Origin: Acidobacteriota bacterium
GTDB lineage: Bacteria; Acidobacteriota; Vicinamibacteria; Vicinamibacterales; SCN-69-37
NCBI GenBank assembly: GCA_020853395.1
Contig: JADYYY010000010.1
Coordinates: 434,001 to 498,000 of the forward strand
Reading direction: 5' to 3'
Length of the DNA: 64,000 bases
Below are positions 35,255 through 44,312 of the stretch, piece by piece. The position numbers and the translations under genes were made by a program. The notes under the pieces were generated by a model. That model saw nothing but the letters and a program-made list of their open reading frames with translations, was not told the origin of the DNA and searched no databases. Numbering within the stretch: position 1 is the stretch's first letter; every line of letters begins with the position of its first letter.

Positions 35255-36280
35255 CTAGTCGAGGGAGATCTTCCGCAGCAGCTCGAAATTCGACAGCATC
35301 TTGCCGGCGCCGAGCACGACCGTCGACAGCGGATCCTCGGCCATGGCGACCGGCAGCCCGGTCTCCTCGCGCAGCCGCTTGTCGAGGTTCTTCAGGAGCG
35401 AGCCGCCGCCGGTCAGCACGATGCCTCGATCGACGATATCGGCCGACAGCTCCGGCGGCGTGCGCTCGAGCGCCACCCGCACGGCGTCCACGATGACGTT
35501 CACCGTTTCGGCCAGGGCCTCGCGGATCTCCTCGTCGGAAATCGTGATCGTCTTCGGCACGCCCTCGATCAGGTGCCGGCCCTTGATCTCCATGGTGATC
35601 CGCTCGTCGAGCGGGAACGCCGAGCCGAGCTCCATCTTGATCGCCTCGGCCGTCCGCTCGCCGATGAGCAGGTTGTACGTCTTCTTGATGTACTGGATGA
35701 TCGCATCGTCCATCTCGTTGCCGGCGACGCGAATGGCCTTGCTGTAGACGATGCCGGCGAGCGAGATGACGGCGATGTCGGTCGTGCCGCCGCCGATGTC
35801 GACGACCATGTTGCCGGACGCCTCTTCGATCGGCATCCCGGCGCCGATCGCGGCCGCCATCGCTTCCTCGACGAGGTAGACCTCGCTCGCCTTCGCGCGA
35901 TAGGCGCTGTCCTTGACCGCCCGCTTCTCCACCTGCGTGATCTCGGAGGGCACGCCGATGACGATGCGCGGGCGCACCCACATGGTGCGGTTATGGGCCT
36001 TCTTGATGAAGTGCGCGAGCATCTTCTCGGTCACTTCGAAGTCGGCGATGACGCCGTCCTTCATCGGCTTGATCGCGACGATGTTGCCGGGCGTGCGCCC
36101 GAGCATCTCCTTCGCTTCCTTGCCGACGGCCTCGATGCGTCCGGTGACCTTGTTGATCGCGACGATCGAGGGCTCGTTGACGACGATGCCCTTGCCGCGC
36201 GCGTAGACGCATGTGTTGGCGGTGCCGAGGTCGATGGCGAGGTCGCTCGAGAAGAGCGCAAAGAGCGAGCGAAGGTTCAA
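35255..36280 (-). CDS. mreB: Rod-shape-determining actin homologue MreB
   Basis: The 341-residue protein has the actin-fold nucleotide motifs: DLGTANT near residue 17, the phosphate-2 loop DIGGGTTD (about 165-172) and the adenosine motif LTGGGSLL (about 288-295). It directs lateral wall synthesis. The start codon is TTG at 36280 with AGGAG at ideal spacing, and it overlaps the stop of the upstream GGDEF gene (TTGA), so translation of the two is coupled. The TTG is supported by the conserved N-terminus that starts right there. Confidence 0.97.
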   Translation of the reverse strand: MNLRSLFALFSSDLAIDLGTANTCVYARGKGIVVNEPSIVAINKVTGRIEAVGKEAKEMLGRTPGNIVAIKPMKDGVIADFEVTEKMLAHFIKKAHNRTMWVRPRIVIGVPSEITQVEKRAVKDSAYRAKASEVYLVEEAMAAAIGAGMPIEEASGNMVVDIGGGTTDIAVISLAGIVYSKAIRVAGNEMDDAIIQYIKKTYNLLIGERTAEAIKMELGSAFPLDERITMEIKGRHLIEGVPKTITISDEEIREALAETVNVIVDAVRVALERTPPELSADIVDRGIVLTGGGSLLKNLDKRLREETGLPVAMAEDPLSTVVLGAGKMLSNFELLRKISLD

Positions 36281-37752
36281 CGAGGCTCCTGTTCCTCGGT
36301 GGGGACGCGGACGGCGCCCGAGTCGCTGCCCGCGATGTGGATGCCGTTCTTGCCGGAGCTCTTCACCTTGTACATCGCGGCGTCGGCGGCCTGCAGGAGG
36401 CCTTCGGCCGAGTCCGCGACGTCCGGAAGCGTCGCCACGCCGATGGACGCGGTCAGCCGGCTGCCCGACGTACGATCGGCGAGGAAATTGAAGCGCTGGA
36501 TACGGTCACGAAGACGCCGCGCCACCGAGTGCGCCCCTTCGAGGCCCGTTTCCGGCAACAGTATCGCAAATTCGTCGCCGCCGAAGCGGGCGACGATGTC
36601 GGTCTCACGGGCGCTCGATCGGATGACCTCGGCGGCCTCGACGAGCGCGCGGCTGCCGAGCAGGTGCCCGTGCGCGTCGTTGATCCGCTTGAAGCCGTCG
36701 AGATCGACGAAGAGCAGCGAGAGCGGCCAGCCGCTGCGCATCGCCCGTTTCGTTTCCTTCCGCAGCAGGTCGTTCAGGTATCGCGAGTTGAAGAGCTGCG
36801 TCAGATCGTCGGTGACCGAGAGCGCCTCGGCCCGCACGATCCGCAGGGCGTGCGCGAGCGCGTACGCGGCGGGCTCGAGCAGGCGGACGAAGGCATCGTT
36901 GAGCGCCGACGACATCTCCGGCAACCGGCGCGCCCTGCCGGCATCGAGCCCCGCGAGCACGCCGACGACCGTCCCTTGAACGACCAGCGGCCAGCCCACG
37001 ACGGAGGCCTCGACGCGCTTGGCCTGGTCGCTGGCGGGGTTCGCGCGCTCATCGAGGTAGGTCGTGACGCGCACCGACGGCTGTCCCGTTCGCACGACGA
37101 GCTCGGCCAGCGACTGCACGACCGCGTCTCTGCCTTCCGAGCCCGCCTCGCCGATCAGGCGCGGCTGCCCGTCGGGCTCGACGATGTACACCTGCCATTC
37201 GGTCAACGGCAGCCACTCGTTGGCGTGCTCCACGAGCGTCTTGGCGACCTCGACCGGCTCGGTCGACAGGTTGACCGCGCGCATGATGCCGGCGATCGCG
37301 TCGGGACGCGCCGCCAGGTTGATGATCCGCGGCGACGCGCTGTCGATCCGATCGGCGAGATCGAGCAGCGGTCCGAGCCCGAGCGCCCGCTCGACGTCGT
37401 CGAGCTGGAACGGCCAGACGAGATGCTGCCGGAATCCGAGCACGCGCGACAGATCGGCGAGCCCGGCGTGGCGGGTCAAGCTGAACGAGACCGCAGGCAG
37501 GCTGTCGATGAGCGCCGACACGAGCCGCTGCGATCCATCCTCGAGCGACAGCTCCCAGAGCAGGCCCGCGACGTCGTTGGGAACGGTCCAGAGCGCGCCG
37601 GCCTGGAGGAACTCGAAGCGCGCGCCCGTCGATTGCAGTGCGGTGAGACGCTCGATCGAGTCCTCGCCGCGGTGGTACACCGCGAGCACGACGGCGCCGT
37701 CCGGCGCAGTGTGCTCAGGCGCGGAGGATCTGCGCGGGAGTCGCTCGGGCAT
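36277..37752 (-). CDS. GAF-GGDEF protein, putative diguanylate cyclase
   Basis: The 491-residue protein has an N-terminal region of about 110 residues resembling a degenerate receiver or sensor domain, then a GAF-like domain (about 145-290). The GGDEF domain (about 310-470) has the active-site GGDEF at 391-395, preceded by the inhibitory I-site RETD at 382-385, five residues before it, as in product-inhibited diguanylate cyclases. It should make cyclic di-GMP from GTP. The start at 37752 follows a TATAGT -10 by 44 bases; a longer TTG-started reading adds 12 residues. Its stop overlaps the mreB start, linking a second-messenger enzyme to the cell-shape operon. Confidence 0.85.
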   Translation of the reverse strand: MPERLPRRSSAPEHTAPDGAVVLAVYHRGEDSIERLTALQSTGARFEFLQAGALWTVPNDVAGLLWELSLEDGSQRLVSALIDSLPAVSFSLTRHAGLADLSRVLGFRQHLVWPFQLDDVERALGLGPLLDLADRIDSASPRIINLAARPDAIAGIMRAVNLSTEPVEVAKTLVEHANEWLPLTEWQVYIVEPDGQPRLIGEAGSEGRDAVVQSLAELVVRTGQPSVRVTTYLDERANPASDQAKRVEASVVGWPLVVQGTVVGVLAGLDAGRARRLPEMSSALNDAFVRLLEPAAYALAHALRIVRAEALSVTDDLTQLFNSRYLNDLLRKETKRAMRSGWPLSLLFVDLDGFKRINDAHGHLLGSRALVEAAEVIRSSARETDIVARFGGDEFAILLPETGLEGAHSVARRLRDRIQRFNFLADRTSGSRLTASIGVATLPDVADSAEGLLQAADAAMYKVKSSGKNGIHIAGSDSGAVRVPTEEQEPR

Positions 37753-37796
37753 GTGGCGGCATGACGGCGGGCCGCGTCCGCCCGCCAAACGCCGAA

Positions 37797-37802
37797 ACTA
37801 TA
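37797..37802 (-). promoter_or_regulatory. -10 hexamer TATAGT upstream of the GGDEF-mre operon
   Basis: TATAGT on the minus strand, 44 bases before the ATG at 37752, in the 269-base divergent gap with ppiD. The likely promoter of the whole GGDEF-mreBCD-mrdA-rodA unit. Confidence 0.45.
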
Positions 37803-37839
37803 GCACGCCGTCTCGCGTGCTCATGCGCCGCCCGCGGCC

Positions 37840-37867
37840 AATATCTCGCGTGATTGCGAGGAATATT
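37840..37867. promoter_or_regulatory. AT-rich imperfect inverted repeat in the divergent gap
   Basis: AATATCTCGC (37840-37849) and GCGAGGAATATT (37856-37867) form an imperfect palindrome with a six-base centre and one bulged base. Such an AT-rich dyad stands out in this GC-rich region and lies about 38 bases upstream of the minus-strand -10, between it and the ppiD promoter. It could be an operator or a hairpin. Confidence 0.4.
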
Positions 37868-37983
37868 TTCGCGGCGCGCGGCCGCGCACGCGCGAACAGT
37901 TTTCGTCACCGCCGTATCCGAAGTGCGACACGTTGCGGGCCGGCGACGCGGCGCGCGGCCGAGGGACGACAGGGTTGTCATGA

Positions 37984-37989
37984 GATAAT
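37984..37989 (+). promoter_or_regulatory. -10-like GATAAT upstream of ppiD
   Basis: GATAAT lies 32 bases before the ppiD ATG; AAGGAG at 38005-38010 is the Shine-Dalgarno, 11 bases from the ATG. Confidence 0.4.
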
Positions 37990-38021
37990 CCACGGTCGTA
38001 ACCGAAGGAGAGACCCCAGCG

Positions 38022-39935
38022 ATGACGATGCTCGACCGGATGCGGCGCCACAGAGCCTGGCTCAAGTGGAGCCTCGGCATAGTCGTGGCGACCTTCGTCC
38101 TGCTCTACATCCCGCAGTTCCTCGGCAACCCGGTCGCCGGCACCAATGCCGAGGTGATCGCGACCGTCGACGGCCGGGAGATCTCCGCCGGCACGTACCG
38201 GATTCAGTACCTCCAGCAGGTCTCTCAGATCCGCGCGCAATACGGCGCGGAGATCACCGATCAGCTCCTCAACCAGCTCGGCGTCGGCCCGCGCATCGTG
38301 CAGCGGCTCGTCAACGACGAAGCCATGATGGTCGAAGCGGAGCGCCTCGGCATCACGGTGACGGACGGCGAGCTGAAGGAACGGCTCGTGCGGCTCCCGA
38401 TGTTCCAGGAGAACGGACAGTTCGTCGGCGAGGCGGCCTATCGGCAGATGCTCGCCAACGCGCGCCCGGTGCTGCGCCCCGCGGACTTCGAGCGCGACCT
38501 GCGTCGATCGCTCGTCGCCGAGAAGTTGCAGGCGGCCGTCACCGGCTGGCTGCGCGTCTCCGACGCTGACGTGGAGCAGGAGTTCCGCCGCCGCAACGAG
38601 AAGGTGAAGCTCAACGTCGCGGTCTTCACCGCCGACAAGCTCGCCGCCGCGGTCCAGCCGACCGACGCCGAGCTCCAGGAGCACTTCTCCGCCAACCAGG
38701 AACGCTACCGCGTGCCCGAGAAGCGCCGCGTCCGGTACCTCGCCGTGGACGCCGAGACCTTGCGCGGCAAGATGACCGTCACGCCCGCCGAAGTCGAGGC
38801 GCGCTACAAGGAAAGCCTCCAGACCTACTCGACGCCGGAACAGGTCCGCGCGAGCCACATCCTCTTCAAGACGGACGGCAAGGACGAGGCGGCCGTGCGC
38901 AAGACCGCCGAAGGCGTGCTGGCCAAGGCCAAAGCGGGCGCCGACTTCGCCGCGCTGGCCAAGCAGTACTCCGAGGACGAGGGGTCGAAAGCGTCGGGCG
39001 GCGATCTCCAGTTCTTCAGCCGGGGCGCGATGGTCAAGGAGTTCGAGGACGCGGCCTGGGCGCTGAAGGATGGCGAGATCAGCGGCCTGGTGAAGTCGCC
39101 GTTCGGCTTCCACATCATCAAGGGCATGGGCAAGAAGGCCGCGACGACCAAGACGCTCGACGAAGTGCGCAGCCAGATCGAGGACGGGATCAAGTTCGAG
39201 AAGGCCCGCGCCGAGGCGAGCCGGCTCGTCGCCGAGATCGGGCCGCAGCTCCAGACGCCCGCCGATCTCGATCGCGTGGCCAAGGAGCGCGGGTTGACCG
39301 TCGGCGATTCCGGGCTCTTCGCCCGCGACGAACCGCTCGCCGGCATCGGCTTCGCGCCAGCGGTGGCGGCTGAAGCGTTCACTCTCGACGCCGGCAAAGT
39401 GAGCGCCGCGCTGAGCACGAACAACGGCTACGCTTTCATCACCGTCACGGAAGTGAAACCGTCCTCCGTGCCGGCATTGAGCGAGGTGCGCGAGAAAGTG
39501 CTGGCCGACGTGGCCCGGGCCAAGGCGGTCGAGCTCGCCAGACAGCGCGCGGCGGCGCTGACCTCGGCGAAGACGAACTTCCAGTCGGCCGCCAAGGCCG
39601 CGGGAGCGGCGGTGAGCACGACGGACGCGATCGCACGGGGCGCGGTGCTGCCGGTCGTCGGCGTCAGCGACGCCGTCGACCGCGCGGCCTTCGCGCTGAA
39701 GCCCGGCGAGGTGAGCCAGCCGATCGCGACCGACGAGGCCGTCGTCGTCGTCCAACTCGTCGACCGGCAGGACGTCTCGCCCACCGTGCTCGAGGCCGAA
39801 CGCGAATCGATCCGCGGCGAGCTGGCCGACCAGCGCGGCGGCGCCTTCTTCGAGGCCTACATGGCGAAGGCGAAAGCGCGGATGAACATCCAGTACAACG
39901 ATGCCGCGCTGCGCGCGCTGACCGGTAACAGTTGA
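38022..39935 (+). CDS. ppiD: PpiD-like peptidyl-prolyl isomerase and chaperone
   Basis: The 637-residue periplasmic protein is anchored by one N-terminal membrane segment (about 15-33). Chaperone (SurA_N-like) regions flank a parvulin rotamase domain (about 275-375, RASHILF to FGFHIIKG); a second degenerate rotamase-like repeat may follow. This is the architecture of PpiD/SurA-type chaperones that fold outer-membrane or secreted proteins. A promoter-like GATAAT and a Shine-Dalgarno support the start. It diverges from the GGDEF gene. Confidence 0.92.
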   Translation: MTMLDRMRRHRAWLKWSLGIVVATFVLLYIPQFLGNPVAGTNAEVIATVDGREISAGTYRIQYLQQVSQIRAQYGAEITDQLLNQLGVGPRIVQRLVNDEAMMVEAERLGITVTDGELKERLVRLPMFQENGQFVGEAAYRQMLANARPVLRPADFERDLRRSLVAEKLQAAVTGWLRVSDADVEQEFRRRNEKVKLNVAVFTADKLAAAVQPTDAELQEHFSANQERYRVPEKRRVRYLAVDAETLRGKMTVTPAEVEARYKESLQTYSTPEQVRASHILFKTDGKDEAAVRKTAEGVLAKAKAGADFAALAKQYSEDEGSKASGGDLQFFSRGAMVKEFEDAAWALKDGEISGLVKSPFGFHIIKGMGKKAATTKTLDEVRSQIEDGIKFEKARAEASRLVAEIGPQLQTPADLDRVAKERGLTVGDSGLFARDEPLAGIGFAPAVAAEAFTLDAGKVSAALSTNNGYAFITVTEVKPSSVPALSEVREKVLADVARAKAVELARQRAAALTSAKTNFQSAAKAAGAAVSTTDAIARGAVLPVVGVSDAVDRAAFALKPGEVSQPIATDEAVVVVQLVDRQDVSPTVLEAERESIRGELADQRGGAFFEAYMAKAKARMNIQYNDAALRALTGNS

Positions 39936-39953
39936 GCGGTACGCGCTACCCGA

Positions 39954-40562
39954 TCACGGCCTGGTGAACGCCTCGAGCGAGGTGAGCATCTCGGCGACGC
40001 GTTCGGTCCAGACGCGCTGGCGGGCGGGCACCAGGCCGTATCCGGTCTCGTCGTCGTAACGCTGCTGCGCGGCGGCTTCTTCCTTGACGAAGCGGTCGAC
40101 CGCCGCATCCACCTGCGCGTCGCTCAGGCCGCAGGCATCGTAGAGCCCGGCGAAGTACTTCCGCATCCGCCGCGCATGGACCTCCGTGAGATCGAAGTGC
40201 GTCTGCTCGTGCTGGAGCACGCGGACGCTCTCGCGCGGGCTCGCGAGCACATCGGCCTTCACCCACGACTCGTCGGGGACGAACACCGCCTTGACGTCGA
40301 ACGTGAAGGTCTTCCCGTGGCAGCGCGATTCGTACCGGAGCAGATAGACCGTCCGGGCGCCTTCCATGCCGCCGGCCGGCGCGGTGCCACGGAACTCCGC
40401 CCAAGTCAGCGGCCGTGCCGCCGACCACGCCCGATCCGGCGAGGCGACGGGCTGCGGCGGGGCCTGGCCGGCCAGACGCTCGGCCGGTGCGGCCGCGGTG
40501 CCGATCGCGTGCCCCGCGGTCAGCACCAGAAGACCCGCCGCCACGAGGGCTTGCCTGATCAC
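39954..40562 (-). CDS. DUF922-family secreted protein with an HExxH-like motif
   Basis: The 202-residue protein has a signal peptide and a DUF922-type domain with HEQTHFD (about 118-124), an HExxH zinc-protease-like motif, followed by a Glu five residues on. These proteins look like small periplasmic metallopeptidases, but activity is not proven. It starts with GTG, six bases after the sppA stop, with GAGGT between, so the two are co-transcribed, suggesting a role in peptide turnover with SppA. Confidence 0.8.
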   Translation of the reverse strand: MIRQALVAAGLLVLTAGHAIGTAAAPAERLAGQAPPQPVASPDRAWSAARPLTWAEFRGTAPAGGMEGARTVYLLRYESRCHGKTFTFDVKAVFVPDESWVKADVLASPRESVRVLQHEQTHFDLTEVHARRMRKYFAGLYDACGLSDAQVDAAVDRFVKEEAAAQQRYDDETGYGLVPARQRVWTERVAEMLTSLEAFTRP

Positions 40563-40568
40563 CCGACC

Positions 40569-42311
40569 TCAGTGCACGAAGACGTTCGGCAGGATCGCGA
40601 GCGGCTCGCCGCGGCGGAAGAGATTGAGCATCGACGTGGCGGACTGGATCATCCGCACGTCGGGCCGCCGGAACAGCGCGTCCACGGCCGCCGACGCGCC
40701 GCCGGAGACGCCGAACGGATTCGAGATCAGGTCGTACAACGTGCGCCGCGGGGGGTAGATCACGAGGTCCACGTCCTTCGCCGCGTCGAGCTTCGCGCGC
40801 TGCTTCGCGAGCCGGACCGCGTCAGCGAGCCCGCCGAGCTCGTCCACCAGGCCGATCTCCCGGGCCTGACGCCCCGTCCAGACCCGTCCCTGAGCCACCG
40901 CATCGATCTTGGTCGTCGCCTGGCGACGGCCGTCGGCCACGCGCTTGAGGAACAGCTCGTAGGTCGCCTGGAGCTGATCCTCGACCCGCCGGCGCTCTTC
41001 CGGTGAGAACGGCCGGAACGGCGAGTTCATCTGGGCGAACGTCCCGTCGCTGACGGCATCGACGCCGATCCCGATCTTGTCGAGCGTGCCGCGCAGCACG
41101 AACTTCCCGGTCAGCACGCCGATCGATCCGGTCAGCGTGCCGGGGTCGGCAACGATCGCGTCGGCGGCGGCGGCCATGTAGTAGCCGCCCGACGCCGCGA
41201 CGTCGCCCATCGAGACGATCACGGGCTTCACGTCGCGGGTCAGCATGATCTCGCGCCAGATGACCTCGGAGGCGATCGCCGATCCGCCGGGGCTGTCGAT
41301 GCGGATGATCACCGCGCGGATGCCCGGGTCGACGCGCACCTTGCGCAGCCACTGATTGAACGTGTCGGAGCCGATGACGGCGCCCGAGGGCGCGTCGAAC
41401 GAGCTCTTGCCGCTCGCGATCGTCCCGATCGCGTACAAGAGCGCGATCCTGCCGCCGACCTCGCGCCGCTCGCCGGCCGGCGCGCCCTTGCCGTACTGCT
41501 CGCCGTCGATCGACTGCGTGCCCAGCATCGGCCCGCGGTCGTCGAGCTGATCCTCGTAGCCCAGCTCGTCGACGAGCCGCGCCTTGACGGCGCCCTCGCC
41601 CATGTACGGCCCGCGCTCGAGGGCGCTCCGCGCCTCGGCCTCGGAGAGCGTCCGCCCCTGCGCGACGGCCCGCACGATCTGCTCGTACCAGTCGCGGTTG
41701 AGCGACTGGCTCATCTCGCGATGCGCCGGCGTGAACCCGCGTTCGGTGAACGTGTTCGACGCCGTCTTGTACTCGCCGACGTGGAGCAGGTCGGGATAGA
41801 CGCCGATCTTGTCGAGCGCCTGTCTGAAGAAGAGCTCGTACGACGCCAGCCCGGTCACGTCGAGCTGGCCGGCCGGCATGAGCACGATGCGATCGGCGGC
41901 GGACGCGAGGTAGTACTCGGCCGCGCCGGCCGACTCGAGGAACGCGGTCACCGGCTTCTTCGAGGTCTTGAAGTCCTCGATCGCCGCGCGCACTTCCTGC
42001 AACTGCGCCCACAGCGCGCCGCTCGCGGACGGCCGGATGACGAGCGTCCGCACGCGCGCGTCGGCCTTGGCCTTGCGGATGACGTCGAGCGTGGCGCGCA
42101 ACGTCGACGAGCGCGGGATGATCTGACTCAGGACGTCGGGCGGATCGATTTCGCTGAACGGCGCGTCGAGGCGCAGCGACAACGTCGCCCGCTCGGGCAC
42201 CGACACTTGCGGCGTCGACAGCGCCGCGAGCACGAGCAGGCCGCCGCCCGAGACGAGGACCGCGATCGTGATGAAGGCGAGAACGAGCAACACTCCGCGG
42301 CGCCGCGACAC
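40569..42311 (-). CDS. sppA: Signal peptide peptidase SppA (67 kDa type)
   Basis: The 580-residue membrane-anchored serine protease has one N-terminal helix and the tandem crotonase-like repeats of long SppA. The catalytic Lys lies in GEYKTASN (about 205) in the first half and the nucleophile Ser in VAASGGYY (about 390) in the second, matching E. coli SppA. It degrades cleaved signal peptides. I chose the GTG at 42311, which has AGGAG at good spacing; the GTG at 42320 is three codons upstream. Confidence 0.93.
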   Translation of the reverse strand: MSRRRGVLLVLAFITIAVLVSGGGLLVLAALSTPQVSVPERATLSLRLDAPFSEIDPPDVLSQIIPRSSTLRATLDVIRKAKADARVRTLVIRPSASGALWAQLQEVRAAIEDFKTSKKPVTAFLESAGAAEYYLASAADRIVLMPAGQLDVTGLASYELFFRQALDKIGVYPDLLHVGEYKTASNTFTERGFTPAHREMSQSLNRDWYEQIVRAVAQGRTLSEAEARSALERGPYMGEGAVKARLVDELGYEDQLDDRGPMLGTQSIDGEQYGKGAPAGERREVGGRIALLYAIGTIASGKSSFDAPSGAVIGSDTFNQWLRKVRVDPGIRAVIIRIDSPGGSAIASEVIWREIMLTRDVKPVIVSMGDVAASGGYYMAAAADAIVADPGTLTGSIGVLTGKFVLRGTLDKIGIGVDAVSDGTFAQMNSPFRPFSPEERRRVEDQLQATYELFLKRVADGRRQATTKIDAVAQGRVWTGRQAREIGLVDELGGLADAVRLAKQRAKLDAAKDVDLVIYPPRRTLYDLISNPFGVSGGASAAVDALFRRPDVRMIQSATSMLNLFRRGEPLAILPNVFVH

Positions 42312-42330
42312 TCGGACCACTCCTGTCCGC

Positions 42331-42336
42331 AGTATA
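42331..42336 (-). promoter_or_regulatory. -10 hexamer TATACT upstream of sppA
   Basis: TATACT on the minus strand, 19 bases before the chosen GTG at 42311, with AGGAG between. The promoter is inside the gap after the SMP-30 gene. Confidence 0.5.
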
Positions 42337-42362
42337 GCGTCAGGCGCCGCGCCGGCCCCGGG

Positions 42363-43229
42363 TCAGCCGGCGAAACGATACGGCAATCGTCCGCGAGTGC
42401 CCGGCCGGCAGCGGAAGAGCCGGCCCGCCAGCGGCTGGTCGGCACGTTCGCCCGCGCTCAATCCCGTCCGGGCGGTCGTCACGTAGAGGTCCCCGAGATC
42501 GGATCCCGCGAAGGCGCATTTCGTGACGAGCGCGACGGGCAGCGCAACGATCCGGTCGAGCGCACCATCCGGGGCGTAGCGCCTGAGCGCACCGCCCTGC
42601 CACAGCGCCACCCAGACGTATCCCTCTGCGTCGACGACGAGCCCGTCGGGCCGGCCGTCGTCCGGCGCGATGATCGCGAACGGGCGGCGGGCGCCGGGCT
42701 CCCCGTTGCCGTCGACGTCGAATTGGTCGACTCGCCCGGTCCGTGTGTCCACGTAGTACATGATGCGAAGGTCCGGGCTCCAGTCGATGCCGTTCGAGGT
42801 CGTCACGGGCTCGAGGATCGTGTGGACGCGGCCGTCGGCATCGAGCCGATAGAGCGCCCCGCGTTCGCGCTCATGCCGCAGGCTGAGCGTGCCGGCCCAG
42901 AACCGTCCCCACGGGTCCACCGCCCCATCGTTCATCCGCACGTCGTCGCGGCCGGGCGCCGCATCGGCCATCGGCGTCACGCGGCCGGAGTCCGGATCGA
43001 GACGCGAGAACCCGCGGCCGGCGGCGATCAGCCAGTCGCCGCGCGTCGAGCAGACGACCGCCCCGACCGGCTGGCCCACGTCGTACACGCGCGCTCGGCC
43101 GGACCCCGGGTCGAGCGCGTGCACGTGCCCCTGCATGATGTCGACGAACAGCAGGCGCTGTCGGACGGCGTCCCACAGCGGGCCTTCAGCGAGGTCGAAC
43201 GGCCCGATTGGAACCGGCTCGATCGTCAT
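42363..43229 (-). CDS. SMP-30/gluconolactonase-family protein
   Basis: The 288-residue protein is a six-bladed beta-propeller of the SMP-30/gluconolactonase/LRE family. Metal-ligand regions are visible: EGPLWD (Glu near residue 15), RMNDGAVDPWGRFWAGT (Asn and Asp near 98), SNGIDWSPD (near 145) and RPDGLVVD (Asp near 193). Such enzymes hydrolyse sugar lactones. Its ATG shares one base with the MscS stop (TGATG), so it is coupled to the channel gene; why is unclear. Confidence 0.9.
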   Translation of the reverse strand: MTIEPVPIGPFDLAEGPLWDAVRQRLLFVDIMQGHVHALDPGSGRARVYDVGQPVGAVVCSTRGDWLIAAGRGFSRLDPDSGRVTPMADAAPGRDDVRMNDGAVDPWGRFWAGTLSLRHERERGALYRLDADGRVHTILEPVTTSNGIDWSPDLRIMYYVDTRTGRVDQFDVDGNGEPGARRPFAIIAPDDGRPDGLVVDAEGYVWVALWQGGALRRYAPDGALDRIVALPVALVTKCAFAGSDLGDLYVTTARTGLSAGERADQPLAGRLFRCRPGTRGRLPYRFAG

Positions 43230-44293
43230 CAGGACTGGCGGCCCGCTGGCGGTTCACGCTCGGGAGCCACGAGCAACGGCTGGGCGACGAGCCCCACGGC
43301 CGGGATCATGACGCCTTCGGCCGCGTAACGCGCCTGAACGCGCTTCAGGAACTCGTGCTTGAGGAGGAACTGGTCCGCGAACGCGACCGCACGCAGCCCG
43401 ACCGAGAAGCCGATGCCCGCCGGGCCGAAGGTGTGGAATCGGACGGCGGGCTCCGCCGTCCGCACGGCGCCCGGCACCTCACGCATGACCTCGCGCGCGA
43501 CGTCGAGGGTGATCCGCTCGATGGCCGCGAGGTCCGAGGCGGGATGCACCTGGAGATCCACGGACATCCCGAACTCCGGATCCGAGTAGCTCGTCACGAT
43601 GGACTGCGCGAGCTTCGCGTTGGGCACGATCACGATCGGATTGCCCAGCGTGCGGATCGTCGTCGTGCGCCAGTTGAAGTCCAGGACGTGGCCCTCGACG
43701 CCGTCCGAGAGCCTGACGTAGTCGCCGATCCGGACCTGGCCCGACACGCTCATCGCGATGCCGGCGAAGAAGTTCGACAGCGGATCCTGGAGCGCCAGCG
43801 CCACGGCGAGACCGGAAACGCCGAGCGCGGTCAGGTACGGTGTGATGTTGATGCCGAACGAGCCGATGATGACGAGCGCGCCCAGCACGATCACGACCGT
43901 GCGGACGACGTTCTGCGTCAACGCCGACACCGGCGCGTTCGGCGTCACCCGCGGGCCGTACGCCCACACCAGCCGGCCGGCGACCGTCGCGGCCGCGATG
44001 GTGGCGGACGCAATCGCGATCGCGCGCAGGATCGTGACGGCGAGCACCTCGCGCTCGACCGGCAGCCGCCATCGAGGCAGCACGACGTAGAGCCCGATGA
44101 GCACGCACCAGAACGGCAGGCGCCGCCCGATCTCGTCCACGAGCGCGTCGTCCCAGTCGCCGTGCGTGCGCCGCACGACGCGCGCGAGGCGGCCGGTGAG
44201 GAGCGCGTTGCCGAGGTGTCCGACGAGGTAGCCCACCACGACCGCGCCGGCCGTCCACAACAGTGCGTTCAGCCACTCGGGCCAGTCAACCAT
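43229..44293 (-). CDS. Small-conductance mechanosensitive channel (MscS family)
   Basis: The 354-residue protein has four or five membrane helices (about 10-30, 58-74, 86-107, 129-150 and 157-175). The pore-lining TM3 with Gly/Ala spacing (LAVALALQDPLSNF) is followed by the beta domain that has GDYVRLSDGVEG and VPNAKLAQS. It should gate on membrane tension and release solutes on osmotic downshock. It lies 19 bases after the VWA gene and is coupled to the SMP-30 gene. Confidence 0.93.
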   Translation of the reverse strand: MVDWPEWLNALLWTAGAVVVGYLVGHLGNALLTGRLARVVRRTHGDWDDALVDEIGRRLPFWCVLIGLYVVLPRWRLPVEREVLAVTILRAIAIASATIAAATVAGRLVWAYGPRVTPNAPVSALTQNVVRTVVIVLGALVIIGSFGINITPYLTALGVSGLAVALALQDPLSNFFAGIAMSVSGQVRIGDYVRLSDGVEGHVLDFNWRTTTIRTLGNPIVIVPNAKLAQSIVTSYSDPEFGMSVDLQVHPASDLAAIERITLDVAREVMREVPGAVRTAEPAVRFHTFGPAGIGFSVGLRAVAFADQFLLKHEFLKRVQARYAAEGVMIPAVGLVAQPLLVAPEREPPAGRQS

Positions 44294-44312
44294 GCCGCGA
44301 TCGTCTCTCCCG

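Noticed and set aside
37876-37887. Palindrome GCGCGGCCGCGC in the mre/ppiD gap as a possible operator
   Set aside because: Such GC palindromes are expected by chance at this base composition; the AT-rich dyad nearby is more unusual.
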